Shown here in pieces: positions 8,815-16,128 of a DNA stretch of 64,000 nt. Source of the DNA: Acidobacteriota bacterium (GTDB taxonomy: Bacteria; Acidobacteriota; Thermoanaerobaculia; Gp7-AA8); NCBI GenBank assembly GCA_021325515.1, contig JAJPHC010000014.1, positions 62,001-126,000 on the forward strand. The letters are read 5' to 3'. The translations under genes and the position numbers were made by a program. Below the pieces are notes generated by a model that had not been told where the DNA came from, made no database searches, and worked only from the letters and a program-made list of their open reading frames with translations. Every line of letters begins with the position of its first letter. Within the stretch, counting starts at the first letter, position 1.

Positions 8815-9852
8815 TCATGCTGACAGTTTCTCCCAATCCGTGTCGGGTGCGTCGATCGCCAGCGCGAGGCCGCCGTCGCTGCCGACGAACACCGGGTCGG
8901 CCATGTAGGTGACTTTGCCGCCGCCCACCTGCTTGAGCGCATCCTGCAGGGCCTCGGGCAATCCGCGAATGAGGCCGCCGCCGCCGGACAGGATGATGTT
9001 GTTGCGCACGCGCTCCTGGAACTCGGGCTCGACGCGCGACAGCAGATCGAGCATCGTCTCCACCGTCGGCCCGAGAAGCGTCTCGCACGCGGCTTTCATC
9101 TCGTTCGTGATGTCGAACTCCGTCGGCACGCCGTTCACCGGCGCCGTGACGACGACCTTCTCCGGCGCCTTGTTGACGAAGCTGTGCTTCTCCTTCCACT
9201 CGCGCACCATGAAGATGGTGATGTTCGCCTGCGGATAGCGCTCGGAGATGAGCTTGAGGAGATGCGTGTCGATGGAGTCTCCGGCGGACGTCAGCGTGCG
9301 CTGATCCTCTTCCGTCGGATAGCGCCCCTTCATCACGCAGAAGTCGGTGGTGCCGGCGCCGATGTCGATGATCATCGTGTGCAGCAGCGCGTCGAGGCCG
9401 TACGCGACGGCGAACGGCTCGCTGACGATCATCAGACTGTCGACGATTCCCTTCATCGTGTTGCGCAGGTACTGCTTGTTCGTCCGCAGGGCTGCCGCGG
9501 GCACGCCGACGACGGCTCGCACGTTCGAGGTCGGAATTCTGCCGTTGCCGTTGCCATCGACGCCGACGAGCCGCAGGAGATGGCGGAGCAGTTCCTTCAC
9601 CGCTTCGACGTCCTTGTCGGATCCTTCCTTCAGCAGTCCGCGCTCGAGCGGACGATGAAGGTCGAGCATCGTGCGATTCGACACGGCCTCGTGGCCGATC
9701 ATCACGCTGCGCTTCAGCACTTTTTTCGCCACCATGTCCACCGGCCAGCCTACGAAGCTGTCGACGACGAAGCGCTCGCCATTGGACGCGGAGATCGCGC
9801 TGCGCGAAGTGCCGAGGTCGATGCCTACGTGGAGGATTTCGGAATCCGCCAT
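8815..9852 (-). CDS. MamK-like bacterial actin
   Basis: A filament-forming actin-fold ATPase of about 345 residues. Actin motifs are phosphate-1 HVGIDLGTSRSAIS near the N-terminus, phosphate-2 IIDIGAGTTDFCVMKG (about residue 160) and adenosine motif NNIILSGGGGLIRGLP (about residue 285). The segment PTEEDQRTLTSAGDSID after phosphate-2 and the C-terminal layout match my recollection of MamK, the magnetosome-organising actin, much better than MreB. ATG 9852 has GGAAGGG 9 nt upstream; ATG 9873 (7 residues longer) would overlap the amidase stop as ATGA and is the alternative. No other magnetosome gene is present, so its cargo is unknown. Confidence 0.85.
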   Translation of the reverse strand: MADSEILHVGIDLGTSRSAISASNGERFVVDSFVGWPVDMVAKKVLKRSVMIGHEAVSNRTMLDLHRPLERGLLKEGSDKDVEAVKELLRHLLRLVGVDGNGNGRIPTSNVRAVVGVPAAALRTNKQYLRNTMKGIVDSLMIVSEPFAVAYGLDALLHTMIIDIGAGTTDFCVMKGRYPTEEDQRTLTSAGDSIDTHLLKLISERYPQANITIFMVREWKEKHSFVNKAPEKVVVTAPVNGVPTEFDITNEMKAACETLLGPTVETMLDLLSRVEPEFQERVRNNIILSGGGGLIRGLPEALQDALKQVGGGKVTYMADPVFVGSDGGLALAIDAPDTDWEKLSA

Positions 9853-9869
9853 CTTCTTTGACCCTTCCT

Positions 9870-10859
9870 TCATTTCTTTTCTGTTGCGTACGTCCTGATC
9901 CCATCGAAGAGGGCGTTCGCAATCCTCTCTCTGTATTCCGGTTGATGCATCTTCTCGACTTCGGCGTCATTCGACATGCAGCCCACCTCGGCGAGAATCG
10001 CCGGCATTTCGGTGGCGACGAGCACGAGGAACGGCGCCCGTTTCACTCCCCAGTTCTGCAGGCCGGGATCGGCGTTGCGCAGGCCGCCGTAGAGCTGCGA
10101 TTGAATCGCGGAGGCAAGGCGCTGCGATTCATCGCGGCGCGCATCCATGTAAATACCGTCCAGAAGCTTGCGCATGTCGGCGAGCGAGTAGCCGGACTCG
10201 CGATTCTCTTCGGCGGCGAGCTTCGTCAGCTTCGCATCGCGCGTCGGGCCGAGATAGTAGGTCTCGACGCCATGCTCGCTGGTGTGCTCGACGATCGAGT
10301 TGACATGAATCGAGATGAAGATGTCGCTCGAAGAGACGTTGGCGATGTGCGCGCGCTCGCGGAGCGGAATGAGGTGATCGTCGGTACGCGTCGTGATCAC
10401 TTCGAAGCCGCCTCGCTCCAGAAGTTTCTTGAGGCGCATGGCGATGTCGAGCGTGACCGCTTTCTCCGCGAGTGTGGGAAGCGCGGTGCCGGGGTCCGTG
10501 CCGCCATGACCCGCATCGATCACGACGCGATGAACGTTCAGCGGCAGCGCGGCCGGATCGACTTTCTCGTACGTGGTGAGCGTCTGCGGCTGCGGCTGTG
10601 CCGCTGCGGCCAGCGGCTTGTGCGGTGCGCCCCGCTGCACGACGAACATCGGCTCGGTGACCGGCTTCGACAGAAGAAACGTCGAGCCTGCGAGCATGAC
10701 GGGAAGCGCGACGATCGAGAGGCGCCGCATCCAGAGGCGGCTGCGACGGACGTTCGGCCGGACGCCTCGCGGCGGGAGGCCGCGAATCGTTTCGAGATTG
10801 TCGGCTACTGCCTGACGCAGTACCCGGCGTTTTGCCCGATCGATCTTGCCCATCCTCAT
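9870..10859 (-). CDS. N-acetylmuramoyl-L-alanine amidase (Amidase_3)
   Basis: Zinc amidase that cuts the stem peptide from murein in the periplasm. One N-terminal helix after a basic stretch (MRRLSIVALPVMLAGSTFLLS) acts as anchor or signal. The catalytic domain starts near residue 130 with VVIDAGHGGTDPG (zinc histidine). It continues with TRTDDHLIPLRERAHIAN, FISIHVNS (second histidine) and ends with ILAEVGCMSN (catalytic glutamate). ATG 10859 (MRMGKIDRAKRR) is chosen because an upstream extension to 10973 would translate the palindromic element at 10886-10952. Downstream it abuts or overlaps the actin gene, suggesting coupling. Confidence 0.9.
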   Translation of the reverse strand: MRMGKIDRAKRRVLRQAVADNLETIRGLPPRGVRPNVRRSRLWMRRLSIVALPVMLAGSTFLLSKPVTEPMFVVQRGAPHKPLAAAAQPQPQTLTTYEKVDPAALPLNVHRVVIDAGHGGTDPGTALPTLAEKAVTLDIAMRLKKLLERGGFEVITTRTDDHLIPLRERAHIANVSSSDIFISIHVNSIVEHTSEHGVETYYLGPTRDAKLTKLAAEENRESGYSLADMRKLLDGIYMDARRDESQRLASAIQSQLYGGLRNADPGLQNWGVKRAPFLVLVATEMPAILAEVGCMSNDAEVEKMHQPEYRERIANALFDGIRTYATEKK

Positions 10860-10885
10860 ACCCGCTCGCCCGAATAGGTAATTGT

Positions 10886-10952
10886 AGTGTAGGACAGGCG
10901 CTACCGCCTGTCCCAATGCCCACGCGACAGGCGGGGGCGCGTGGCCTACACT
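10886..10952. repeat. GTAGGACA palindromic element, copy 1
   Basis: A 67-bp element bounded by perfect 8-bp inverted ends, AGTGTAGG and CCTACACT. It contains an internal hairpin, GGACAGGCG-CTAC-CGCCTGTCC. It sits between the divergent amidase and dodecin genes. The right end supplies a -10-like TACACT 7 nt before the dodecin start. Confidence 0.75.
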
Positions 10953-10959
10953 TGCCACC

Positions 10960-11169
10960 ATGAGCGACAACAAGATTTACAAACTCGTTGAAATCGTTGG
11001 TACTTCGAACGAGTCCTTCGCCCGCGCCGCGGACGCCGGAGTCGAGCGCGCCGCGCAGACACTCCGCCACATCGACTGGTTCGAAGTCGTGGAGATGCGG
11101 GGAAGGGTCGAGAAGGGGAAGGTCGTCCAGTATCAGGTGAAGATGAAGGTCGGGTTCCGCCTCGACTGA
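10960..11169 (+). CDS. Dodecin, flavin-binding storage protein
   Basis: A 69-residue protein of normal dodecin length, which forms a dodecameric shell binding flavins in the cytoplasm. The start MSDNKIYKLVEIVGTS and the central DWFEVVEMRGRVE (the W that stacks on flavin) are diagnostic. It ends in VGFRLD. There is no Shine-Dalgarno sequence; TACACT ends 7 nt before the ATG, so the mRNA may be leaderless. It is followed 18 nt later by the AI-2E family permease gene. Confidence 0.95.
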   Translation: MSDNKIYKLVEIVGTSNESFARAADAGVERAAQTLRHIDWFEVVEMRGRVEKGKVVQYQVKMKVGFRLD

Positions 11170-11187
11170 GTCGAGGGGGCCCGCACC

Positions 11188-12231
11188 GTGCAATGCAGCT
11201 CTGCCGTGGCCGAGCTGCAATTGCGCGTTCCTTTCGCGACGCTGCTGAAGCTGGCGTTCTTCGCCCTGCTGATCGTCTGCACGATCAGGCTTTGGAGCAT
11301 CATTCTGATGTTCACGGTCTCCGTGCTGCTGGCGGTCATGCTCGATCCCCTGGCGGGTTGGGCCGCGCGTCATGGAGTGCGGCGCGGCCTCGCGATCGCT
11401 GCCATCGGCGTCGTTCTCTTCGGCGCGCTCATCGCGTTCGTGTTCGTCGTCGTGCCGCTGATGGCGCGCGAGATCCTCGAGCTCGGACACCAGTTCCCGC
11501 GCATCGTGCAGCGGCTCTCGTCGGCATCGCCGAGGATCCGGTCGATGCTCGACTCGGTGATCGCTTCCGCGAAGAGCTCCCCGCAGGCCAGGCAATGGCT
11601 GTCGCGCGCTCCTCTCATCGGCATGTACATCAGCGAGGCGCTGCTCGCCGTCGTGTTGATCTTCGTCCTGACGATCTATCTGCTGCTCGAAGGACGGCAG
11701 ATGTTCGAGTGGCTGATCGCTTTTGCGCCGGCGAAGCTGCGTCCGCGGATCCGGAGGACGGCCGAGGAGTCGAGCGGTGTCGTGCGGGCGTACATGCGGG
11801 GGCAGGTCATCACCTGCTTCACGTGCGGCGGCGTCGCGCTGACGACGCTGCTGCTCCTGCGCGTTCCAGCCGCGGTGCCGCTCGCCGTCCTCGCGTTCAT
11901 CTGCGATCTCGTCCCGGTCGTCGGGACGATCATCATGAGCGTGCCGGCGGTGCTGCTCGCGCTGCTCGTGTCACCGGCCGCGGCCTTCGTCGTCGTCGGG
12001 GTCTATCTCGCGTATCACTTCGTCGAGAGCTACGTGATCATTCCTCGCGTGTATGGCGATCAGATGAAGCTGTCGACACTCGCCGTGCTGCTGGCGGTGA
12101 CGGCAGGGGGCGCATTGCAGGGACCGGCCGGAGCCGTGCTCGTGCTGCCGTTCGTCGCCGCCTACCCAATCGTCGAGCGCATCTGGCTGAAGGAGAAGCT
12201 GCCGGAAGATACGGTGGAGAAGCATGCGTGA
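11188..12231 (+). CDS. AI-2E family transporter (PerM/YdiK-like permease)
   Basis: A 347-residue polytopic inner-membrane protein. Start GTG 11188 is preceded by GAGGGGG at good spacing. The pattern is that of the family: helices near residues 15-55 (MLDPLAGW motif) and 65-90, a soluble segment, then a cluster of helices from about 150. The conserved PxxGxxI-type region ICDLVPVVGTIIMSVPAVLLAL lies near 235, and YVIIPRVYGDQMKLS near 280. Despite the family name most members have uncharacterised substrates, and some are Na+/H+ antiporters. It probably forms an operon with dodecin. Confidence 0.88.
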   Translation: MQCSSAVAELQLRVPFATLLKLAFFALLIVCTIRLWSIILMFTVSVLLAVMLDPLAGWAARHGVRRGLAIAAIGVVLFGALIAFVFVVVPLMAREILELGHQFPRIVQRLSSASPRIRSMLDSVIASAKSSPQARQWLSRAPLIGMYISEALLAVVLIFVLTIYLLLEGRQMFEWLIAFAPAKLRPRIRRTAEESSGVVRAYMRGQVITCFTCGGVALTTLLLLRVPAAVPLAVLAFICDLVPVVGTIIMSVPAVLLALLVSPAAAFVVVGVYLAYHFVESYVIIPRVYGDQMKLSTLAVLLAVTAGGALQGPAGAVLVLPFVAAYPIVERIWLKEKLPEDTVEKHA

Positions 12232-12238
12232 GAGTTGT

Positions 12239-12275
12239 GGGCGCCGGGTTTCCCGCGCCCCGCGCCCCGCGCCCG
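12239..12275. repeat. GC-rich inverted repeat at a convergent junction (GGCGC family, short copy)
   Basis: GGGCGCCGGG-TTT-CCCGCGCCC folds into a bulged stem and is followed by repeated CCCGCGC blocks. It occupies the gap between the convergent permease and pheA genes. It is related in composition and position to the elements at 29419-29489 and 38746-38800. Confidence 0.55.
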
Positions 12276-12279
12276 ACAA

Positions 12280-13119
12280 TCACCATTTCGACGGATACGA
12301 ACCCAACACCTTCACCGTCTCCGCGAGCTCCGCCAGATTGGAGATGGCGCGCGCGATTTTCGCGTCGCCGGCGCGGCCGGCGAGATCGAGATAGAAGGCG
12401 TACTCCCACGGCTTGCCTTCGATCGGCCGCGACTCGATCTTCGTGAGATCGATCTCGAACATCGCGAACACGCCGAGTGCGCGGAAGAGCGCGCCCGGCT
12501 TGTTCTCGATGCGGAAGACGAGAGAGGTCTTCCAGCGTGACGTCGCTGCCGGCAGCGGCAGCTCCCTCTCGCCCGATTTCAACAGCAGGAAACGTGTGAA
12601 GTTCTGCGCGTTGTCCTCGATGCCGCGGGCCAGGATCCTGGCGCCGTAGATCGCCGCCGCGTCATCCGACGCGATTGCCGCCGCATCGCAGCGCTGCTCC
12701 TCCATGATCATCCGCACTGCGCCCGCTGTGTCGTGTACGGCGCTCGCTTTCATCGTGCGATTGGCGTCGAGAAACCGCGTGCATTGTGCGAGTGCAACGG
12801 GATGTGAGTAGACATCGCGGACGTGGTGCAGCTCGACGTCAGGCGGCGCAATGAGATTGTGGACGATGCGGAGATTCGTCTCGCCTGCGATCGACAGTCC
12901 CGATTCGAGCATGAGGTCGTAGTTGCGGTGAATCGAACCGGCGAGACTGTTCTCGATGGGCGCGACACAACAGTCGCTCTCGTTCTGCAGCACGGAGTCG
13001 AACATCGCATCGAAGGTGGGGCAGGCGATCGTCTCGATCGCATCGCCGGCCAGCCGCTTCGCCGCACGTTCGCTGAATGCACCGCGCTCTCCCTGATACG
13101 CCACTCGAATCATCGCCAT
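12280..13119 (-). CDS. pheA: Prephenate dehydratase
   Basis: Converts prephenate to phenylpyruvate, the committed step to phenylalanine. 279 residues, monofunctional, with no chorismate mutase domain. The PDT domain (about 1-185) shows YQGERGAFSE, PIENSLAGSI and the catalytic NFTRF motif. The C-terminal ACT domain (about 195-275) carries NKPGALF and IESRP, the residues that bind inhibitory phenylalanine. ATG 13119 has GGAGG 5 nt upstream; a second ATG two codons on is equally reachable. It is preceded by an attenuator, so both enzyme activity and transcription look phenylalanine-controlled. Confidence 0.95.
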   Translation of the reverse strand: MAMIRVAYQGERGAFSERAAKRLAGDAIETIACPTFDAMFDSVLQNESDCCVAPIENSLAGSIHRNYDLMLESGLSIAGETNLRIVHNLIAPPDVELHHVRDVYSHPVALAQCTRFLDANRTMKASAVHDTAGAVRMIMEEQRCDAAAIASDDAAAIYGARILARGIEDNAQNFTRFLLLKSGERELPLPAATSRWKTSLVFRIENKPGALFRALGVFAMFEIDLTKIESRPIEGKPWEYAFYLDLAGRAGDAKIARAISNLAELAETVKVLGSYPSKW

Positions 13120-13130
13120 CGATTCCTCCG

Positions 13131-13171
13131 AAAAAGAAAAAGGCCCGCTCCGTTGATGTCGGAGCGGGCCT
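13131..13171 (-). terminator. Intrinsic terminator (attenuator) in front of pheA
   Basis: On the minus strand, a perfect 12-bp stem (AGGCCCGCTCCG at 13171-13160 with CGGAGCGGGCCT at 13152-13141) and 7-nt loop are followed by TTTTCTTTTT (13140-13131). It ends 1-2 nt before the pheA Shine-Dalgarno sequence. There is no gene for it to terminate other than the short leader frame, which is the attenuator arrangement. Confidence 0.92.
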
Positions 13172-13263
13172 CGCTGTTGAGTGCTGATTCCGTTCGGCTA
13201 CACGATCAGACAGGCCGCGCTCATGCGGCTGAAAAATCGGAAAGCGGAACGGTTGTGTTGCAT
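13141..13263 (-). promoter_or_regulatory. Phenylalanine transcription attenuator (alternative hairpins)
   Basis: Three mutually exclusive structures can be drawn on the minus-strand RNA. (1) Protector: GCCGC-ATGAGC-GCGGC, 13229-13214. (2) Antiterminator: GAGCGCGGCCT (13222-13212) pairing with AGGCCCGCTC (13171-13162), perfect apart from one bulged C. (3) Terminator 13171-13141. A ribosome stalled at the Phe codons (13242-13231) would cover the left arm of 1 and free the strand for 2, allowing pheA expression when charged tRNA-Phe is scarce. Confidence 0.75.
13198..13263 (-). CDS. Putative phenylalanine-containing leader peptide of pheA
   Basis: A 21-residue frame, ATG 13263 to TAG 13198, with phenylalanine codons at positions 8, 10 and 11 (SAFRFFSR). 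It starts 10 nt after the stop of the upstream gene and ends 26 nt before the terminator stem. The codons right after the Phe cluster contain both a small hairpin (13229-13214) and the antiterminator strand (13222-13212). There is no Shine-Dalgarno sequence, but a promoter-like -10 ends 7 nt upstream, consistent with a leaderless message. The role is inferred from this arrangement, not from similarity. Confidence 0.7.
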   Translation of the reverse strand: MQHNRSAFRFFSRMSAACLIV

Positions 13264-13270
13264 GGCGATG

Positions 13271-13299
13271 ACTCTAAACGGTGTGCGACGACTTGTCCA
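13271..13299 (-). promoter_or_regulatory. Candidate sigma-70-type promoter of the pheA leader
   Basis: TGGACA at 13299-13294, 17-nt spacer, TAGAGT at 13276-13271 on the minus strand. The -35 matches consensus at 5 of 6 and the -10 at 4 of 6. Predicted initiation falls at or next to the leader ATG at 13263. The promoter lies inside the 3' end of the preceding gene. Confidence 0.55.
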
Positions 13300-13900
13300 C
13301 TGCTGCTGCGTGCCGTACGACACCATCCTGTTCCTCGGGCTCGAACGATTCCTCGAGCTCCTTCCATGTCGTGTAGCTGAGCCGCGCATCGTGCTGATAA
13401 CGCTCGCTCTCCGAGACGAGCTTGTTCAGCAGTTTCATGTAGCGATGCTCATAGAAATACCGCTTGATGTCGGGATAGAAGAAACCGATTCCCGTCGTCG
13501 CGAAGGCGAACATGTCCTCCACGATGGGGATGAAGGGCGCGGCGATGATGAGACTGCCGATCACGAGTCCGATGAGCGCGAATGCCAGGCGCGCAGCGAT
13601 ATCGCCTCCGCGAAATACGTTCCACGCATTGCGCTCGAGATTCGTGATCTCGAGCGCCGGCCCGGTGTACTGCGGAACGACCGTCCTGAGCACTTCCTTC
13701 TGCAGCGTTTCCCAATAGCTCTTCGAGCCCTTCATCTCGTCATACGCACCCTTGATCTCGGCGAGCTTCTCATTCGCACACGCCTCGACTCCCGCCTCGA
13801 ATGACTCAGGGTCGAGACCGCGGCGCCTGTGCTCGCATTCCTGCAGCACTGCATAGACGACGTGACCGAAGTCGAATTGCGAACCGGCGAGGTTGAGCAT
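13274..13900 (-). CDS. Two-helix membrane protein of the SPFH operon, unknown family
   Basis: 208 residues. The N-terminal half is polar and helical (residues 1-100). There are two adjacent transmembrane helices near 105-125 and 128-147 (LAFALIGLVIGSLIIAAPFI and a shorter FAFATTGIGFFY). A charged helical tail, KRYFYEHRYMKLLNKLVSES, follows. No domain is recognised. It starts 2 nt after the stop of the second SPFH gene, so it is almost certainly translated from the same mRNA and may be a membrane partner of the SPFH proteins. Its end overlaps the pheA leader promoter. Confidence 0.75.
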   Translation of the reverse strand: MLNLAGSQFDFGHVVYAVLQECEHRRRGLDPESFEAGVEACANEKLAEIKGAYDEMKGSKSYWETLQKEVLRTVVPQYTGPALEITNLERNAWNVFRGGDIAARLAFALIGLVIGSLIIAAPFIPIVEDMFAFATTGIGFFYPDIKRYFYEHRYMKLLNKLVSESERYQHDARLSYTTWKELEESFEPEEQDGVVRHAAAVDKSSHTV

Positions 13901-13902
13901 TG

Positions 13903-14925
13903 CTATTGTCCCTGCGTCTCCGTCTGCTGTTGTGCCTTCTGCTGGTACTGGATGACGCCCAGTTGTTCCAGCAGCTTGTTGCCGTCGATGATGACGTTGC
14001 CATTGGGTAGTTTCGGGATCTGGCGGATCTCTTTCTTCTGCAGCGCGTCGATGAGCTGGAGACTGACATAAGCGTCGCCCGCGCTGCCATTGAGGGCGGC
14101 GCGCTCCTTCTTGATTCCGGTCGCCACTGCTTCCCGTTCGGCGAGCGTGGCCTGTGCTTCCTGCTTGCGCTTGACGAGATACGCGTCGGCGTTGCGCTTC
14201 ACCTGTTCGAGCTCGCCCTGTGAGCGCGTCAGTTGTTCGGTCAATTCCGCGACCTTCTGCTGGAGCCGCGCCTTGTTGCCCTCTTGTGTGGCGAGGATTT
14301 CCGCCTCGAGCTTCTCCGCCTGCTTCTCGGCTTCCTTGCGGCGATTGATGAGCGCCTGATACTCGTTCTTGAAGGAGAAATCGCCAAGGATGACCTGCTC
14401 GACGATGATGCCGTACGGCTTGAGTTGCGTCGCCAGCACAGTGGTCGCATCCGACGCCGCTTTGAATCTCTGATCGGGATCGTAGTACTCCTCGGAATCG
14501 AGCCGGTTGAGCACGTCGCGTACATAAGCACGCGTCTGCGGGCGCACCACTCGTTCCTTCAGGACGGTCGTCGTCGGCGCGGCAAGCTTCCAGATCTCCG
14601 GGGCCTTCGTCGGATCGATGCGCCAGCGGACGACGACGTCCGTCTCGATGTCGTTGCCGTCGCGGGTCTTGAAACGGAGATCGTCCTTTTCCTTGCGATC
14701 GCCTTCCGTCGCCTTGGCGGTCATGAGCAGGTTCTGGGTCGACGTGTCGAACGTCGTCCAGTCGTTGATGATCGGTGCAAAGAAATACGTTGCGCCGGGC
14801 GCGGCGATCTCAGTATTTCCTGTGATCTTGCTGAACCGCACGCCGACCTGTGTGGCGCCCGTCGTATGCGGTGCGCACGCGCTCAGCGCCATCAGGGTTG
14901 TCGCGATGAAAATCAGTTTCTTCAT
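13903..14925 (-). CDS. SPFH/prohibitin-family lipoprotein
   Basis: About 340 residues. The start MKKLIFIATTLMALSAC (14925) has GAGGA upstream and a type II signal with lipobox LSAC; an ATG at 14937 is 4 residues longer and less likely. The SPFH/Band 7 domain (about 25-220) shows GATYFFAPIINDW, LRFKTRDGNDIETDVVVRW and a long coiled coil (about 205-290, rich in E, K, Q, A). Family members form ring-like scaffolds in membrane microdomains. A lipid-anchored periplasmic-side SPFH protein paired with a transmembrane one is notable. Middle gene of a three-gene operon. Confidence 0.85.
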   Translation of the reverse strand: MKKLIFIATTLMALSACAPHTTGATQVGVRFSKITGNTEIAAPGATYFFAPIINDWTTFDTSTQNLLMTAKATEGDRKEKDDLRFKTRDGNDIETDVVVRWRIDPTKAPEIWKLAAPTTTVLKERVVRPQTRAYVRDVLNRLDSEEYYDPDQRFKAASDATTVLATQLKPYGIIVEQVILGDFSFKNEYQALINRRKEAEKQAEKLEAEILATQEGNKARLQQKVAELTEQLTRSQGELEQVKRNADAYLVKRKQEAQATLAEREAVATGIKKERAALNGSAGDAYVSLQLIDALQKKEIRQIPKLPNGNVIIDGNKLLEQLGVIQYQQKAQQQTETQGQ

Positions 14926-14933
14926 GTCATTCC

Positions 14934-15992
14934 TCAATGATTCGATGACAAGTGGGTGAGATCTGTCGGATCTTCGCTGATGTAGATCGGACCTTTGATG
15001 CTGTTGAGCACCGCCAGTCCCTTGCGCAGTTTCAGCAGCTTGTCGGAGCCTGCGCCTTCCATCGCGCGATTGATGAGCTCCGTCCCCTGCGCTTCCGCGC
15101 TCTTCACCAGCAGATCCGCTTCAGCGTGCTTGGAGCGTTCATAGAGATCGCGCTGTGCATTGATGTCGGTAATCTGCGCCGCGAATTCCGCTCCCTTCAC
15201 GTTGATGAGATTCTGTCCCTGCGCCACCGTCTGTTTGAGCCGCGTTTCGACCTCGGCCTGTTTCGCGATGGCTCGGTTGGCGAGGACCGCTTGATCCTGC
15301 AGCTTCTTCTGTTCCGTGAGCTGCTGAAACGTCGCCGGATAGTCGTACTGGCGAATCAGCACGTCGGCGAGCAGCAGCCCGTTTTCCTTGAAGCGCTGTG
15401 CGAGCTCCTGCTTGATGTCACTGACCTTTTCCAGTCTGTGGCTGTGGTAGAACTCCTCGGCCCGCAATTCGCCGAGGTGTTTCTTGAGCGCAGGATCGGT
15501 GAAGCGGATGACGACGTTGTCCTCATAGCCGGTCCCGAACCCGAATTTCGAGACGACGAGAAACGGATCGGCGATCCTGTACTGCACGGTCACATCGACA
15601 TCGACGCGGTAGCCGTCCACTGTCGGGACATTGATCGCAGGGATCGTGCGGTGATCCTGTCCACGTTCGGCCGGATCATTGGAGAACTCCACCGCCTGAA
15701 TGTCGCGCGGAAACGTCTGGATGCGCTCATAGCCGGAGATCGCGCGGCGATACCCGGGCTTGACGAGCTCTTTCTGCAGTCCTTTGTTCATACCGAAAGA
15801 GATCTGGCGCAGCCCGATCTGATTCGGCGGCACGTAAGTGAGAAAGCAGGCGCGAAGGAAGAGGAGAGGGACGATCAACAATCCCAGCTTCAGCAACAGG
15901 CGGGCAAAGGGGCCGCCCTTGAATGAGGCCGAGGGCATTGAAAACGAGAGCCGGGGTTTGAACCGCGGAGCCGGCGCGGTGCTTTCGAACAT
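14934..15992 (-). CDS. SPFH/Band 7 domain membrane protein
   Basis: 352 residues. A cytosolic basic N-terminus is followed by one helix (about residues 31-50, LLLKLGLLIVPLLFLRACF). The SPFH domain (about 52-230) shows YVPPNQIGLRQISFG, VDGYRVDVDVTVQYRI and LRAEEFYHSHR. A coiled coil (about 235-310) is rich in Q, A and E. ATG 15992 has AGGA 5 nt upstream. The fold and layout resemble HflK/HflC and prohibitins, but no FtsH or NfeD gene is adjacent. First gene of the operon; its stop lies just before or overlapping the next start. Confidence 0.88.
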   Translation of the reverse strand: MFESTAPAPRFKPRLSFSMPSASFKGGPFARLLLKLGLLIVPLLFLRACFLTYVPPNQIGLRQISFGMNKGLQKELVKPGYRRAISGYERIQTFPRDIQAVEFSNDPAERGQDHRTIPAINVPTVDGYRVDVDVTVQYRIADPFLVVSKFGFGTGYEDNVVIRFTDPALKKHLGELRAEEFYHSHRLEKVSDIKQELAQRFKENGLLLADVLIRQYDYPATFQQLTEQKKLQDQAVLANRAIAKQAEVETRLKQTVAQGQNLINVKGAEFAAQITDINAQRDLYERSKHAEADLLVKSAEAQGTELINRAMEGAGSDKLLKLRKGLAVLNSIKGPIYISEDPTDLTHLSSNH

Positions 15993-16128
15993 GGTGTTCC
16001 TGCCTTTTCTCGGAGGTTGGACCTTCGTGAATTGATTTTATTTGAGATTGAAAGAGGTGACGTAAGAATCGAAAACAGAGCGTTTTCGTGCCATTTCTCA
16101 ATTGCTGGCTTGTAATAAAAGGAGCCAC

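Noticed and set aside
8742-8942. N-terminal extension of the hydrolase to 8942
   Set aside because: The extra residues are translated repeat plus the antisense end of the actin gene; the membrane helix starts right after the ATG at 8741.
8815-9873. Magnetosome island
   Set aside because: Only a MamK-like protein is present; no mamA, B, E, M, O or P homologue was seen in the window.
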